Source: CADEDV01 sp964596345 (lineage in GTDB: Bacteria > Bacteroidota > Bacteroidia > Chitinophagales > Chitinophagaceae). Taken from it: a DNA stretch of 64,000 nt. The notes under the pieces were generated by a model. It was given only the letters and a program-made list of their open reading frames with translations. It searched no databases and was not told the DNA's origin. The stretch is taken from positions 1-64,000 of the forward strand of contig CAZQSZ010000001.1 of NCBI GenBank assembly GCA_964596345.1, given 5' to 3'. The position numbers were made by a program, and so were the translations under genes. Shown here in pieces: positions 23,976 through 33,246 of this stretch (positions are counted from its first letter, which is position 1; each line of letters starts with the position of its first letter).

Positions 23976-26438
23976 ATGTTCGGCATGGCCGTACAGCTGG
24001 TGAACCAGAGCTCCCGGAATATCTTCCTGACCGGGAAAGCCGGTACGGGTAAGACCACGTTTCTAAAATACATCCGGGAAAACTGTCATAAGCAAATGGC
24101 AGTAGTGGCCCCAACAGGAGTAGCCGCCATCAATGCCGGTGGTGTTACGATCCATTCTTTATTTCAACTGCCGATCTCCCCGTTTATACCAGAAGCAAAA
24201 GGGTTTTCAAAAAATGAAGAAACCGTCAACCGGCACAGCCTCATCAGCCGGCTACGGATGAATACGGATAAAAAGAAAGTATTACAGGAGCTGGAGCTGC
24301 TGATCATTGATGAGATCAGCATGGTCCGTTGTGATACCCTGGATGCTGTGGATACCGTTTTACGGCATGTAAGAAACAGGTACCAGGAACCATTCGGTGG
24401 CGTACAGGTATTGTTTATTGGTGATATGTTCCAGTTGCCACCCGTTATCAAAGAACAGGAATGGAACCTGTTATCGGAATATTATACAGGCCCCTATTTT
24501 TTCGACAGCCTCGTGATCCGGCAGGAGCAGCCTGTCTATATTGAGTTCGATAAGATTTACCGGCAAAGCGAAGAACGGTTTATCCGCTTATTGAACCAGG
24601 TACGAAATAATAACCTGGACGACGACGGGATGAAAATACTGGAAAGCCGCTTTAACCCGGCTTTCAGAAGAACAAAGGAGGATGGATTTATTATCCTGAC
24701 CACACATAATGAAATGGCCCGGCAGACCAATGCAGAAAAGCTACAGGGATTAACCGGGAAACTATATTCCTTTAAAGCGGACATAGATGATGACTTCCCG
24801 GCTAATGCTTACCCGGCGGATGAGCTATTGCAACTCAAGGTGGGCGCACAGGTGATGTTCATTAAAAATGACCTGGACAAAAGCAAGCGATACTTCAATG
24901 GTAAAATCGGTACGGTTACTAAACTTGAAGATGAGAAGATATTTGTGCAATGTGCCGATGAGTCCGGAGAGATTGAAGTAAAAAAAGATAAATGGGAAAA
25001 TATCCGCTACGATCTCAATAAAACCACCCGCCAATTGGAAGAAAAACTCTTGGGGTCTTTTTCCCAATACCCTCTACGGCTGGCCTGGGCCATTACGATT
25101 CATAAAAGCCAGGGGCTGACCTTTGAGAAAGCGATCATTGATGCGGGTAAATCTTTTGCCGCCGGGCAGGTATACGTGGCGCTCAGCCGTTGCACCAGCC
25201 TGGAAGGAATGGTACTACAAAGCCGGATCAATACGGATAGTTTAAGAACCGACCAGCGGATTGTCAATTTTTCCAGAGCAGCTGCATCTGTAAATAAGCT
25301 GGAAGAAGAATTGATCGTCTCTCAAAAGCAATACTGGCAAAAGATACTGCTCTCCCTGTTTGATTTCAGGAATATGGTTGCCAACAATAAAGAGTTGATG
25401 AATTATCTAATTGAACATGCATCCTCATTCAATCCGGAAGTCTTGCCCTGGGTAGAAGCCATTAACGGGCAACTGATTTCCCAGCAGGAAGTGGCCGAAA
25501 GGTTTCAGCAGCAACTGCAACAATTATTTGCTGTGAATGATGATTCCCGGTTACAGGAACGGGTAAATGCAGCAGCCGGGCATTTTTATAAAGAAACAAT
25601 TTCTTTGATCGGGAAATTGCATGGATCTCCTGCGGTGACCGATAGCCGTCTTCATGCCAAAGAATATAACGACCTGCTGAAAGAGATCATTATACAACTG
25701 GCGGCAAAGAAACACATACTAGAGGAGGGCGGCATTTCGGGTATTGAAGCCTATCATACAAGAAAGAAGAGTTTTGTAGCCCCCGCTATTTCTGCGAATG
25801 CTTACGCAGGGACATCTCATCAACAGGCAACAGATATTCCCAATCCCATTCTTTACCAGCAATTGAGAAAGAAACGAGATGCGATCTGTGAACGAAAAGG
25901 GTCACCCATCTACATGGTAGCTGGTTCCCAAACTTTGGTGGAAATGTGTACCTACCTGCCCCAAACAGCAAAAGAGTTAGAACAGATCACCGGCTTTGGT
26001 CCGGCCAAGATCAAATCCTACGGACCTGATTTCCTGGATATCATTACAGCGTATTGCGATGAGCATGGTCTTGAATCAAGGATTGATGAACGGGCGGTAA
26101 AAAAAATTAAGAAGGAAAAGAAAGAGAAAAAGACCAATACCAAAGAAGAAACCTTTCGTTTATTCCGGGAGGGAAACCCCATTTCTGAAATAGCGAAGCA
26201 GAGAAACCTTACCCTGCAGACAATCGAAGGTCATCTTGCGTTTTATGTAACACAGGGAGAAATCAGGATTGAAGAGTTATTGTCGCAAGAAAAGATAATG
26301 ATGATGGAACCACTTACCAAAGAGTTTGCCGGCGGATCAATTACAGCCCTCAAAGAACAGGTTGGTGAGGAAGTGAGTTTTGGAGAAATCCGGATGATGC
26401 TGGCCTGGCAGGAATACCTGAAACAGCAAAACAGTTAA
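23976..26438 (+). CDS. Pif1-like helicase with HRDC and helix-turn-helix tail
   Basis: An 820-residue SF1 helicase. Walker A is FLTGKAGTGKTTFL, followed by VVAPTGVAAINAGGVTIHSLF, Walker B IIDEISMVR, IGDMFQLPPV, and the C-terminal RecA motifs ITIHKSQGLTFEKAIIDAG and VYVALSRCTSLEGMVL. After the motor come a coiled region, an HRDC-like segment (YQQLRKKRDAICERKGSPIYMVAGSQTLVEM and TAKELEQITGFGPAKIKSYG) and a terminal HTH_40-like domain (TFRLFREGNPISEIAKQRNLTLQTIEGHL). The frame opens at TTG 23913 inside the repeat; ATG 23976 is preferred. It overlaps the next convergent gene by 4 bp. Confidence 0.87.
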   Translation: MFGMAVQLVNQSSRNIFLTGKAGTGKTTFLKYIRENCHKQMAVVAPTGVAAINAGGVTIHSLFQLPISPFIPEAKGFSKNEETVNRHSLISRLRMNTDKKKVLQELELLIIDEISMVRCDTLDAVDTVLRHVRNRYQEPFGGVQVLFIGDMFQLPPVIKEQEWNLLSEYYTGPYFFDSLVIRQEQPVYIEFDKIYRQSEERFIRLLNQVRNNNLDDDGMKILESRFNPAFRRTKEDGFIILTTHNEMARQTNAEKLQGLTGKLYSFKADIDDDFPANAYPADELLQLKVGAQVMFIKNDLDKSKRYFNGKIGTVTKLEDEKIFVQCADESGEIEVKKDKWENIRYDLNKTTRQLEEKLLGSFSQYPLRLAWAITIHKSQGLTFEKAIIDAGKSFAAGQVYVALSRCTSLEGMVLQSRINTDSLRTDQRIVNFSRAAASVNKLEEELIVSQKQYWQKILLSLFDFRNMVANNKELMNYLIEHASSFNPEVLPWVEAINGQLISQQEVAERFQQQLQQLFAVNDDSRLQERVNAAAGHFYKETISLIGKLHGSPAVTDSRLHAKEYNDLLKEIIIQLAAKKHILEEGGISGIEAYHTRKKSFVAPAISANAYAGTSHQQATDIPNPILYQQLRKKRDAICERKGSPIYMVAGSQTLVEMCTYLPQTAKELEQITGFGPAKIKSYGPDFLDIITAYCDEHGLESRIDERAVKKIKKEKKEKKTNTKEETFRLFREGNPISEIAKQRNLTLQTIEGHLAFYVTQGEIRIEELLSQEKIMMMEPLTKEFAGGSITALKEQVGEEVSFGEIRMMLAWQEYLKQQNS

Positions 26439-27901
26439 CGGATAATGGTTACGGTTCCTTTTTTCTTTTCCGGTGACTGGCCCCTGAGTGTAAGTTCTGC
26501 ATACCAAACAAGGCTACCGGTTTCCAGTTGAGATCCCTTGAATGTTCCATCCCATTTTTGAAAAGGATTGGATGTTTGAAATACAAGCTGCCCCCAACGG
26601 TTATAAATGGATAGTTTGTAACTGGTAATAGCCCCCACGCCACCAATTACCCCAAACTCATCATTGCGGCCATCCTTATTCGGTGTAAAGACAGACGGAA
26701 AATAGATACCGGTACAGGTATTATCTAAAGGGATAAGGACAGCTACAGTAGCAGGACAGGCGTTGGCCTGGCTGACCGTTACATCATAAGTTCCTTGTGG
26801 CACATTGGTCATGATATCACCCGTCTGAATGGGTGTTGTAGTCCAGCTATAGGAATAAGAGCCGCTACCCCCTGTTGCCACAACAGATGCCGAGCCCCCG
26901 GTATTCGTTTGGCAATCCGCTTCTTTTATAACGGATGTTGTTAATCCCAGGATGGTTATATCTCTTGAAATGGTGGATGGAGCATTCCCCGGACCAGCTA
27001 CAGTTAGTGTAACCGTATAAACTCCGGGTCCCGAAAAGCTATGTGCCGGGTTTTCTGATGCAGATGAGTTATTGCTTCCTGATGCGAGGTCGCCAAAACT
27101 CCAGTTGAATGAACCAGGGCATAAGGATGATGTATTGGTAAAGTTTACGGTATTGCCATTCGTACATGCATAGGTAAAAGCAGCATTATTGGGAGGGGCT
27201 TCGCCGATATAGATATCATCAACAGCAAAACCATCATAATCATTACAAATGGTGCCGGCCCCAAAGATGAACCGGAAAATAACTGAGGGCTCCCCGGCTA
27301 ATTGTATCATACTGTGAGTTGCGGTTACCCAACCATTGCTGCCATTCCCGGCCCGGCAACTGCCTGTGGCCAGTTGAATATTACCCGACCAACCATCCCT
27401 TGTACTGGTAAGCGGAGATAAATAAGTAATAGATCCAAAGTTGAACCAATTGGTATTTAAACAGTTTGCCGTTTCATTTGCAGCCCCCAATGTTACCCAT
27501 GTTGCCCCGTCATCAATAGAATATTGAAAAGAAGCTCCATCAAACTGTCGTTCCATTTCCCAGAAAACTTTCATGGACAGGTAAGGAAACTGCAGGTTGG
27601 TAAAATTAAAACAAGGGCTTTGCAACCAGGAGGCTTCACCATTGGTATAAGAACTACCTGTTAAACCACCAACGATCCAGCAACGGCTTCCTGAGCCCGC
27701 GGTTTGTATCACCGGCTTTGAGGGTGTTCCCCAGGCCCAGTCAGAACCGATTCCTCCGGTAACCCAGCCACCATCATTCGTTTCAAAACCCGCCTGATAG
27801 GGAAAACTGTTAATAGGTGTGACACATTGTGCCATAACGGGACTGCTTCCCCAAACAAGAAAAGAAGATAGTAATAGTGATCGTATAAATAAGCCGGACA
27901 T
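26435..27901 (-). CDS. Secreted PKD-domain protein with T9SS type B sorting domain
   Basis: A 488-residue exported protein. The signal peptide is MSGLFIRSLLLSSFLVWGSSPVMA. Next comes a MAM/jelly-roll-like domain (about 25-230, many paired Cys), a PKD domain (SFNWSFGDLASGS...GPGVYTVTLTV, about 240-315), a short SprB-like repeat (GGSGSYSYSWTT), and the gliding-motility C-terminal domain (YFPSVFTPNKDGRNDEF ... YNRWGQLVF ... KWDGTFKG), which directs export by type 9 secretion. An ATG at 27952 lies upstream of the promoter element, so 27901 is chosen. Confidence 0.88.
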   Translation of the reverse strand: MSGLFIRSLLLSSFLVWGSSPVMAQCVTPINSFPYQAGFETNDGGWVTGGIGSDWAWGTPSKPVIQTAGSGSRCWIVGGLTGSSYTNGEASWLQSPCFNFTNLQFPYLSMKVFWEMERQFDGASFQYSIDDGATWVTLGAANETANCLNTNWFNFGSITYLSPLTSTRDGWSGNIQLATGSCRAGNGSNGWVTATHSMIQLAGEPSVIFRFIFGAGTICNDYDGFAVDDIYIGEAPPNNAAFTYACTNGNTVNFTNTSSLCPGSFNWSFGDLASGSNNSSASENPAHSFSGPGVYTVTLTVAGPGNAPSTISRDITILGLTTSVIKEADCQTNTGGSASVVATGGSGSYSYSWTTTPIQTGDIMTNVPQGTYDVTVSQANACPATVAVLIPLDNTCTGIYFPSVFTPNKDGRNDEFGVIGGVGAITSYKLSIYNRWGQLVFQTSNPFQKWDGTFKGSQLETGSLVWYAELTLRGQSPEKKKGTVTIIR

Positions 27902-27929
27902 TAGCAATGCCTGTTTATAAAACAAGCAG

Positions 27930-27937
27930 CAAAAATA
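27930..27937 (-). promoter_or_regulatory. -7 element of T9SS cargo gene
   Basis: TATTTTTG on the minus strand, 28 nt before ATG 27901. It excludes the in-frame ATG at 27952. Confidence 0.5.
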
Positions 27938-28067
27938 CAATCTAATGCTCATTAGATATGTATGGAAATGGTCAATGGATCAATGAACTACTTAGTGGTG
28001 TTATTCAACGGATGATTAATGTTATTAAGCTACCATCCTTAATTATTCACATTTACGTTCAATAAAC

Positions 28068-28097
28068 TTGTCACATAAAAGTTTATATATATCTTTC
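28068..28097 (+). promoter_or_regulatory. Probable promoter of the SET/ATP-grasp genes
   Basis: TTG (28068-28070), 19-bp spacer, then TATCTTTC (28090-28097), one base from TAnnTTTG. It ends 15 nt before ATG 28113. Confidence 0.5.
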
Positions 28098-28112
28098 ATT
28101 AACGAATAAACC

Positions 28113-28619
28113 ATGGCAATACTTACTACCCCCGCTTATCGCATTATCAGCAATCATGGCATTGCTGAAATGAGACAAAAAGTTTCCAACGAACAAAACG
28201 CATTATTTGCACTTCAATCATTTCAGCCTGGCGAAGTGATTGCTGAGTTCTGGGCCGGGACCATTGCGGCGGAGCCCACCTACCTGACGGTCCAGGTAGA
28301 TATTGGTAAGCATATCACTTTGCAACCAGAATTTCTTCAATACATCAATCACAGTTGTGATCCCAATGTTTTCTTTGATACCACGTTGATGCAACTGGTG
28401 GCATTAAGGGAACTCCGGCCCGGAGATGAAATGACTTTCTTTTATCCCTCCACCGAGTGGAAAATGACACAGTCCTTCAATTGTTATTGTGGAAGCTCCA
28501 ATTGTTTAGGGGATATAAGGGGAGCCTTTTATTTATCAGACGATGTAACGAAGCAATACCGCTTTACCGATTTTATTCAACAACAACTGGCGAAAAGGGC
28601 GGCCAGGAAAGTAGCCTGA
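28113..28619 (+). CDS. Stand-alone SET-domain protein (candidate lysine methyltransferase)
   Basis: A 168-residue SET-domain protein, a fold that methylates protein lysines using SAM. The core is compressed: ALQSFQPGEVIAEFWAG (residues 34-49), LQYINHSCDPNVFF (75-88) with the NHS-C-x-x-N knot that binds SAM, GDEMTFFYPSTEW (104-116) with the catalytic-type Tyr111, and a post-SET zinc motif C124-x-C126-x4-C131 (NCYCGSSNCLG). The N-terminal GxG motif is not obvious. It lies 4 nt before an ATP-grasp gene and 1.2 kb from a second SET domain. Bacterial SET proteins are uncommon, and no partner histone is known here. Confidence 0.85.
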   Translation: MAILTTPAYRIISNHGIAEMRQKVSNEQNALFALQSFQPGEVIAEFWAGTIAAEPTYLTVQVDIGKHITLQPEFLQYINHSCDPNVFFDTTLMQLVALRELRPGDEMTFFYPSTEWKMTQSFNCYCGSSNCLGDIRGAFYLSDDVTKQYRFTDFIQQQLAKRAARKVA

Positions 28620-28623
28620 TTGT

Positions 28624-29790
28624 ATGAAAATACCTGAAGCCTCCCGGTTACTGAAGCCGTATGTTATTTGGGTGCTGGCCCCGCATCTTGAATCTGAAGA
28701 CCCGCATCTCAACTATTACTATGATTTCACCCAAAGCATTGCCGAATATAAGAAAGTGTTTGAAGAGCTGAAGGCCGAATGGAAATGGCAGCCTGTTACC
28801 ATCAATAACTTTAAAGAGGTCATTCGAACGATTGCCGAAAGTAAAAATGGAAAGACGCCGCTAATCTTCAATTTATGCGACGGTGATGAGGTGAATGGTA
28901 CTCCCGGCGTTTCGGTGATCCATGAAATAGAAAAATATGGCCTGATCTATACCGGGTCGGATGCTCATTTTTACAATATCACCACTTCCAAGATCCCGAT
29001 GAAGAAGGCTTTTGATAAAGCCGGTGTTTCATCAGCCAACTGGAGGGTAATTACTGATAAGAAAGGGTCAACCAAAGGAATTGCGAAAAGGGTGGGAACA
29101 CCCATCATCATTAAACCGGCGGTTTCTGGTGGCAGTATGGGTGTATCCGTAAAAAACGTGGTTCATACGGAAGAAGAGCTGGCAGCACGGGTGGAAGAAA
29201 TCAAGAAGGGCTATCGGGGATGGAATTTATTAGCGGACGGCCTTTTTGTGGAACAATTTATTACCGGTCCTGAATACACTACGTTTATAACGGGGTCAGC
29301 AGATGATCCTGACAATTGTGTCGTGTATGAACCGGTAAAAAGGATATTTCATGAATCATTACCCGAATCAGAAAAGTTCCTTTCGTTCGACAGGTTGTGG
29401 GAGATCTATGAGGACGAAAAGCCAATGCCGGGAAACGGAAATTTTTATGAATATGGCCCCGCAGAACCGGAGCTTATATCCGCATTAAAAAAATTAAGCC
29501 TGGACGCCTATAAGGCTTGTGGAGGCAAGGGATATACCCGGATTGACATCCGGCAGGATGCTGCCACCGGTAAATTATACATGCTGGAAGCCAATGCACA
29601 GTGCGGATTAAGTGAGGACGAAAACTACACATCTATCGGGGCTATTTTAAAAGTGTCTAATGTTAGTTTTACGGAAGTGATTACCGAGATACTAAGAGAT
29701 GCCCTGCGAAGAAGTATGGGCAATAAAGCTGTGACGAAAAGAACGCCGGGCAGGAAGGCCGCCACAAAGAAGACGGTCACTGTCAAATAA
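28624..29790 (+). CDS. D-Ala-D-Ala ligase-like ATP-grasp enzyme with basic tail
   Basis: A 388-residue ATP-grasp ligase. The N-terminal domain has LIFNLCDGDEVNGTPG (80-95), at the position where Ddl has its LHG...GEDG motif. The ATP-grasp core has IIIKPAVSGGSMGVSV (161-176, Lys plus Gly-rich loop), FVEQFITGPEYTTFI (208-222) and metal ligands Asp308, Glu322 and Asn324 (TRIDIR ... YMLEANAQCGLSEDENY). Such enzymes join a carboxylate (as acyl-phosphate) to an amine. After the fold comes a tail of about 22 residues rich in Lys/Thr/Arg (367-388), unlike Ddl. It follows the SET gene by 4 nt, so co-translation is likely. Substrate unknown. Confidence 0.85.
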   Translation: MKIPEASRLLKPYVIWVLAPHLESEDPHLNYYYDFTQSIAEYKKVFEELKAEWKWQPVTINNFKEVIRTIAESKNGKTPLIFNLCDGDEVNGTPGVSVIHEIEKYGLIYTGSDAHFYNITTSKIPMKKAFDKAGVSSANWRVITDKKGSTKGIAKRVGTPIIIKPAVSGGSMGVSVKNVVHTEEELAARVEEIKKGYRGWNLLADGLFVEQFITGPEYTTFITGSADDPDNCVVYEPVKRIFHESLPESEKFLSFDRLWEIYEDEKPMPGNGNFYEYGPAEPELISALKKLSLDAYKACGGKGYTRIDIRQDAATGKLYMLEANAQCGLSEDENYTSIGAILKVSNVSFTEVITEILRDALRRSMGNKAVTKRTPGRKAATKKTVTVK

Positions 29791-29851
29791 GTTTTGCGAT
29801 CACTTCCTGGGCCTGACGTTTATATAGTTCTACTTATTACCTTAGCAATTC

Positions 29852-31309
29852 ATGAGAGTATGTGTTCTGCAACCCGACTATTCCACTACCGGAGTTGATT
29901 ATAAAAACTATGATCCTCCCCGAGATCTTGCATCCCTGATTCCCGAGGCAGAAGTGCATACTGTTTTCCTCAATAAGCTTACTACTTACAAACAACTGAA
30001 GGAGTTAGGAAAACAGGGCTATGATATTTTTGTAAACCTCTGTGAGGGATACCTGGAATGGGAAGTGCCCAGTATTGATGTGATCTATACCATGGAGTTG
30101 TTGGACCTTCCATTTACTGGTCCTACTACGAAGTTATATGACCCTCCCAAGGAATTGATGAAATACCTGGCTTACTGTGAGGGAGTGAAGACGCCGGGCT
30201 ATGTTATCATTCATGAATTAAAAGATGTGGACGAGGTGGTGATGCATTTGAAATTCCCGCTTTTTGTTAAACCAGCTAAGGCCGGAGATAGTCTTGGTGT
30301 GGATGAGCATTCGCTGGTGCATACCAAAATTGAATTGCAACAAAAATGTATCAGCATACTGGATGAATACGGACCCCTGCTGGTGGAAGAGTATATTGCC
30401 GGTAGGGAGTTTACGGTGCTGGTAGCCGCCAATGTTGACGAGCATAGCTGCACGGTTTTCCGTCCGGTAGAATATCTTTTTCCTGATGGCAGAGAATTTA
30501 AAACCTATGCCCTTAAGACATCCGAGCTCCACCCTGACTGCAATGTTCCCTGTACGGATGTGCTGTTGGATACCAAGCTTCGGCAGGCCACGGAAAGGAT
30601 ATTTAAGGGATTCAACGGGGTGGGTTATGCTCGTCTCGATTTCAGGGTAAATGATAAAGGAGAGATCTTTTTCCTGGAAATTAATTTTACCTGCTCGGTT
30701 TTTTATAAAGACGGGTACGAAGGATCAGCTGATTTTATTTTGAAGTTTGATGGGATCGGCCAGGCCGGGTTCCTTCGTCACATGATAGCGGAAGGTATTG
30801 CCCGGCACAAACGGAAAAAGAAACCCTTTGTCATGAAGGGCAACTCAATTGCGGGGTATGGTATTTACGCAAGTCGGGATATAAAAGCAGGAGAGATCAT
30901 TTTTAAAGGAGAGGGCAGAGCACAGCGAATTATAACAAAACGATTTGTTGAAAAAAACTGGAATGAAGAGGAAAAGCTTCATTTCAGAAGGTATGCTTAT
31001 CCGGTGAGTGAAGAACTCTTTATCTTATGGGATGATGATCCTTCTGAATGGGCCCCGCAAAACCATTGCTGTGATGCCAATACGGCTTTTGATGGATTGA
31101 ATGTTTTAGCTCTTCAGAATATTGAAAAAGGACAGGAACTAACATTGGATTATGCTGATTTCCTGGATGAAAATATGGAACCCTTTCAATGCAAGTGTGG
31201 GGCAGCTTCGTGCAGGGGCCTTATTTCAGGACCAGTTGGAAACTCACTGAATACAAGAGAAATGAATATGCATCCTTTGGAGATTTCCGAAAACTACAAG
31301 CAGCGTTAA
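29852..31309 (+). CDS. ATP-grasp-SET fusion protein
   Basis: A 485-residue bifunctional protein. Residues 1-315 form a second Ddl-like ATP-grasp: VNLCEGYLEWEVPS (61-74), LFVKPAKAGDSLGV (137-150), LLVEEYIAGREFTVL (176-190) and YARLDF...FFLEINFTCSVF (259-284; Asp263, Glu276, Asn278). Residues 328-457 form a complete SET domain: GNSIAGYGIYASRDIKAGEIIF (GxG motif), NHCCDANTAFDGLNVLAL (404-421), GQELTLDYADF (427-437, Tyr434) and post-SET C447-x-C449-x4-C454. The continuous frame shows a true fusion. It ends 8 bp before convergent mnmG. It probably ligates and methylates the same target or pathway as its two neighbours. Confidence 0.88.
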   Translation: MRVCVLQPDYSTTGVDYKNYDPPRDLASLIPEAEVHTVFLNKLTTYKQLKELGKQGYDIFVNLCEGYLEWEVPSIDVIYTMELLDLPFTGPTTKLYDPPKELMKYLAYCEGVKTPGYVIIHELKDVDEVVMHLKFPLFVKPAKAGDSLGVDEHSLVHTKIELQQKCISILDEYGPLLVEEYIAGREFTVLVAANVDEHSCTVFRPVEYLFPDGREFKTYALKTSELHPDCNVPCTDVLLDTKLRQATERIFKGFNGVGYARLDFRVNDKGEIFFLEINFTCSVFYKDGYEGSADFILKFDGIGQAGFLRHMIAEGIARHKRKKKPFVMKGNSIAGYGIYASRDIKAGEIIFKGEGRAQRIITKRFVEKNWNEEEKLHFRRYAYPVSEELFILWDDDPSEWAPQNHCCDANTAFDGLNVLALQNIEKGQELTLDYADFLDENMEPFQCKCGAASCRGLISGPVGNSLNTREMNMHPLEISENYKQR

Positions 31310-31317
31310 GAGCAATA

Positions 31318-33180
31318 TTATCTCCCCATAAACACCATCAGTATCTGCACATCACTTGGGTTAATACCTGATATCCGGCTGGCTTGTCCCAATGTTCTGG
31401 GCTTTATGCGGGAAAGTTTTTCCCGGGCCTCGTTACCTAAGGATATAATTTTTTTATAATCGAATGTCTCAGGTATTTCCAATTCTTCCAGCTGGCTCAT
31501 TCGTTTTACTAACTCTTTCTCTTTTTCTATATAGACCTCATATTTCACCTGGATGGAGGCTTGTTCTAGTGAGTCCACAGAATAATCTGTAAGCAGGGTA
31601 TCTAGTTCCGGAACAGCTTCAGTAAGTTGATACAACTCCACATCGGGACGGAGCAGGACTTTTTGAATTTTCTGTTTCTCTGATATGACAGACGAATTAA
31701 TACTTTCAAAAAAGGGATTGATCTGTTCAGGGGTTACCGAAAAATCTTTGAGTATGTTCTTTATCTTTTCAACCGAACTCTTTTTTTCAATAACAGCATC
31801 CATTCTTTCCTGTGATGCAAGTCCCAGGCGATAACTTAATTCTGTTAACCGGAGATCAGCATTGTCTTGCCGTAGCAGGGTTCTGAATTCAGCCCTGGAG
31901 GTAAACATGCGATAAGGCTCCTGTGTTCCTTTACTGATCAGGTCATCTATCAATACACCGATATATGCTTCACTTCTTTTCAACACCACTTCTTCTTTCT
32001 GTATTGTTTTTTGGTGAGCATTAATGCCAGCCATTAATCCCTGGCAGGCTGCTTCTTCATAGCCGGTGGTTCCATTTATCTGACCAGCAAAAAATAAATT
32101 TTCTATGAGTTTTGTTTCCAACGAGTACTTAAGTTGTGTGGGCGGGAAATAGTCATATTCGATTGCATATCCGGGACGGAATATTTTGACTTTTTCAAAA
32201 CCCACTATATTACGAATGGCTTCGTATTGTACTTCTTCAGGCAACGAGGTAGAAAACCCGTTGACATATATTTCAACTGTGTTCCAACCTTCGGGTTCGA
32301 TAAAGAGCTGGTGTCTTTCCCTTTCAGCAAACCGGTTGATCTTGTCCTCAATACTTGGGCAGTATCTTGGACCAACTCCGTCAATTCGCCCGGCAAACAT
32401 GGGGCTCCTGTCAAAGCCGGTTTTTAAAATATCGTGTACGGTTTGATTGGTGTAGGTGATCCAACAGCTTCTTTGTTTTATTGGTTTATCTGTTTTGAGG
32501 TAGGAGAATCCAATGATCTCTTTATCGCCGGGTTGTTCTTCCATCTTGGAATAATCCAGGCTTCTACCATCTATTCTTGGAGGTGTACCCGTCTTAAGCC
32601 GGTCGCTTTCAAAACCAAGGGAAACTAATTGTTCAGTTATACCTGTTGCTGCTTTTTCGGCCATCCGGCCGCCACCAAAGTTCTTTTCACCAATATGAAC
32701 GATCCCATTCAGGAAGGTTCCGTTAGTTAATACAACTGATTTTGCTTTTATCTCATGGCCAAGACCTGTTACTACGCCAAAGACTTTGCCGTCTTTTACC
32801 AAAAGGCTTTTTACCATTTCCTGGTAAAAATCAAGATTGGGAGTGTTCTCCAGCATCTCCCTCCATTTAAGATGAAATAGCATCCGGTCGCTTTGAGCCC
32901 TTGGGCTCCACATAGCAGGACCTTTAGACCTGTTTAACATCCGGAACTGGATCATCGAAAGATCCGTGACAATACCAGAGTAACCACCCATCGCATCTAT
33001 TTCCCTTACGATCTGCCCTTTGGCAATACCACCCATGGCAGGATTGCAGCTCATTTGGGCAATCGTCTGCATATTCATGGTCACCAAAAGAGTTTTGGAA
33101 CCAAGATTTGCTGCTGCTGCTGCTGCTTCACAGCCAGCATGGCCTGCCCCAACTACTATTACATCGTATTCTTGAAACAT
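31318..33180 (-). CDS. mnmG: tRNA wobble-uridine modification enzyme MnmG
   Basis: A 620-residue FAD protein (GidA) that, with MnmE, installs the cmnm5 group on U34 of tRNAs. The FAD motif is VVGAGHAGCEAAAAAANLG (residues 9-27). Conserved family blocks are CNPAMGGIAKGQIVREIDAMGG, GPAMWSPRAQSDR, GTPPRIDGRSLDYS, GYAIEYDYFPPTQL and the C-terminal ISGINPSDVQILMVF helical domain that contacts MnmE. A -7 element sits 11 nt upstream. Substrates overlap with those of MnmH encoded at 49 kb. Confidence 0.96.
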   Translation of the reverse strand: MFQEYDVIVVGAGHAGCEAAAAAANLGSKTLLVTMNMQTIAQMSCNPAMGGIAKGQIVREIDAMGGYSGIVTDLSMIQFRMLNRSKGPAMWSPRAQSDRMLFHLKWREMLENTPNLDFYQEMVKSLLVKDGKVFGVVTGLGHEIKAKSVVLTNGTFLNGIVHIGEKNFGGGRMAEKAATGITEQLVSLGFESDRLKTGTPPRIDGRSLDYSKMEEQPGDKEIIGFSYLKTDKPIKQRSCWITYTNQTVHDILKTGFDRSPMFAGRIDGVGPRYCPSIEDKINRFAERERHQLFIEPEGWNTVEIYVNGFSTSLPEEVQYEAIRNIVGFEKVKIFRPGYAIEYDYFPPTQLKYSLETKLIENLFFAGQINGTTGYEEAACQGLMAGINAHQKTIQKEEVVLKRSEAYIGVLIDDLISKGTQEPYRMFTSRAEFRTLLRQDNADLRLTELSYRLGLASQERMDAVIEKKSSVEKIKNILKDFSVTPEQINPFFESINSSVISEKQKIQKVLLRPDVELYQLTEAVPELDTLLTDYSVDSLEQASIQVKYEVYIEKEKELVKRMSQLEELEIPETFDYKKIISLGNEAREKLSRIKPRTLGQASRISGINPSDVQILMVFMGR

Positions 33181-33191
33181 AAATAGGGAGG

Positions 33192-33199
33192 CAAAGGTA
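33192..33199 (-). promoter_or_regulatory. mnmG -7 element
   Basis: TACCTTTG on the minus strand, ending 11 nt before ATG 33180. Confidence 0.55.
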
Positions 33200-33246
33200 C
33201 AAATGAAAGGCTAGGAAGTGGGAGATAAATTCTTTTAAAAAGGTAA

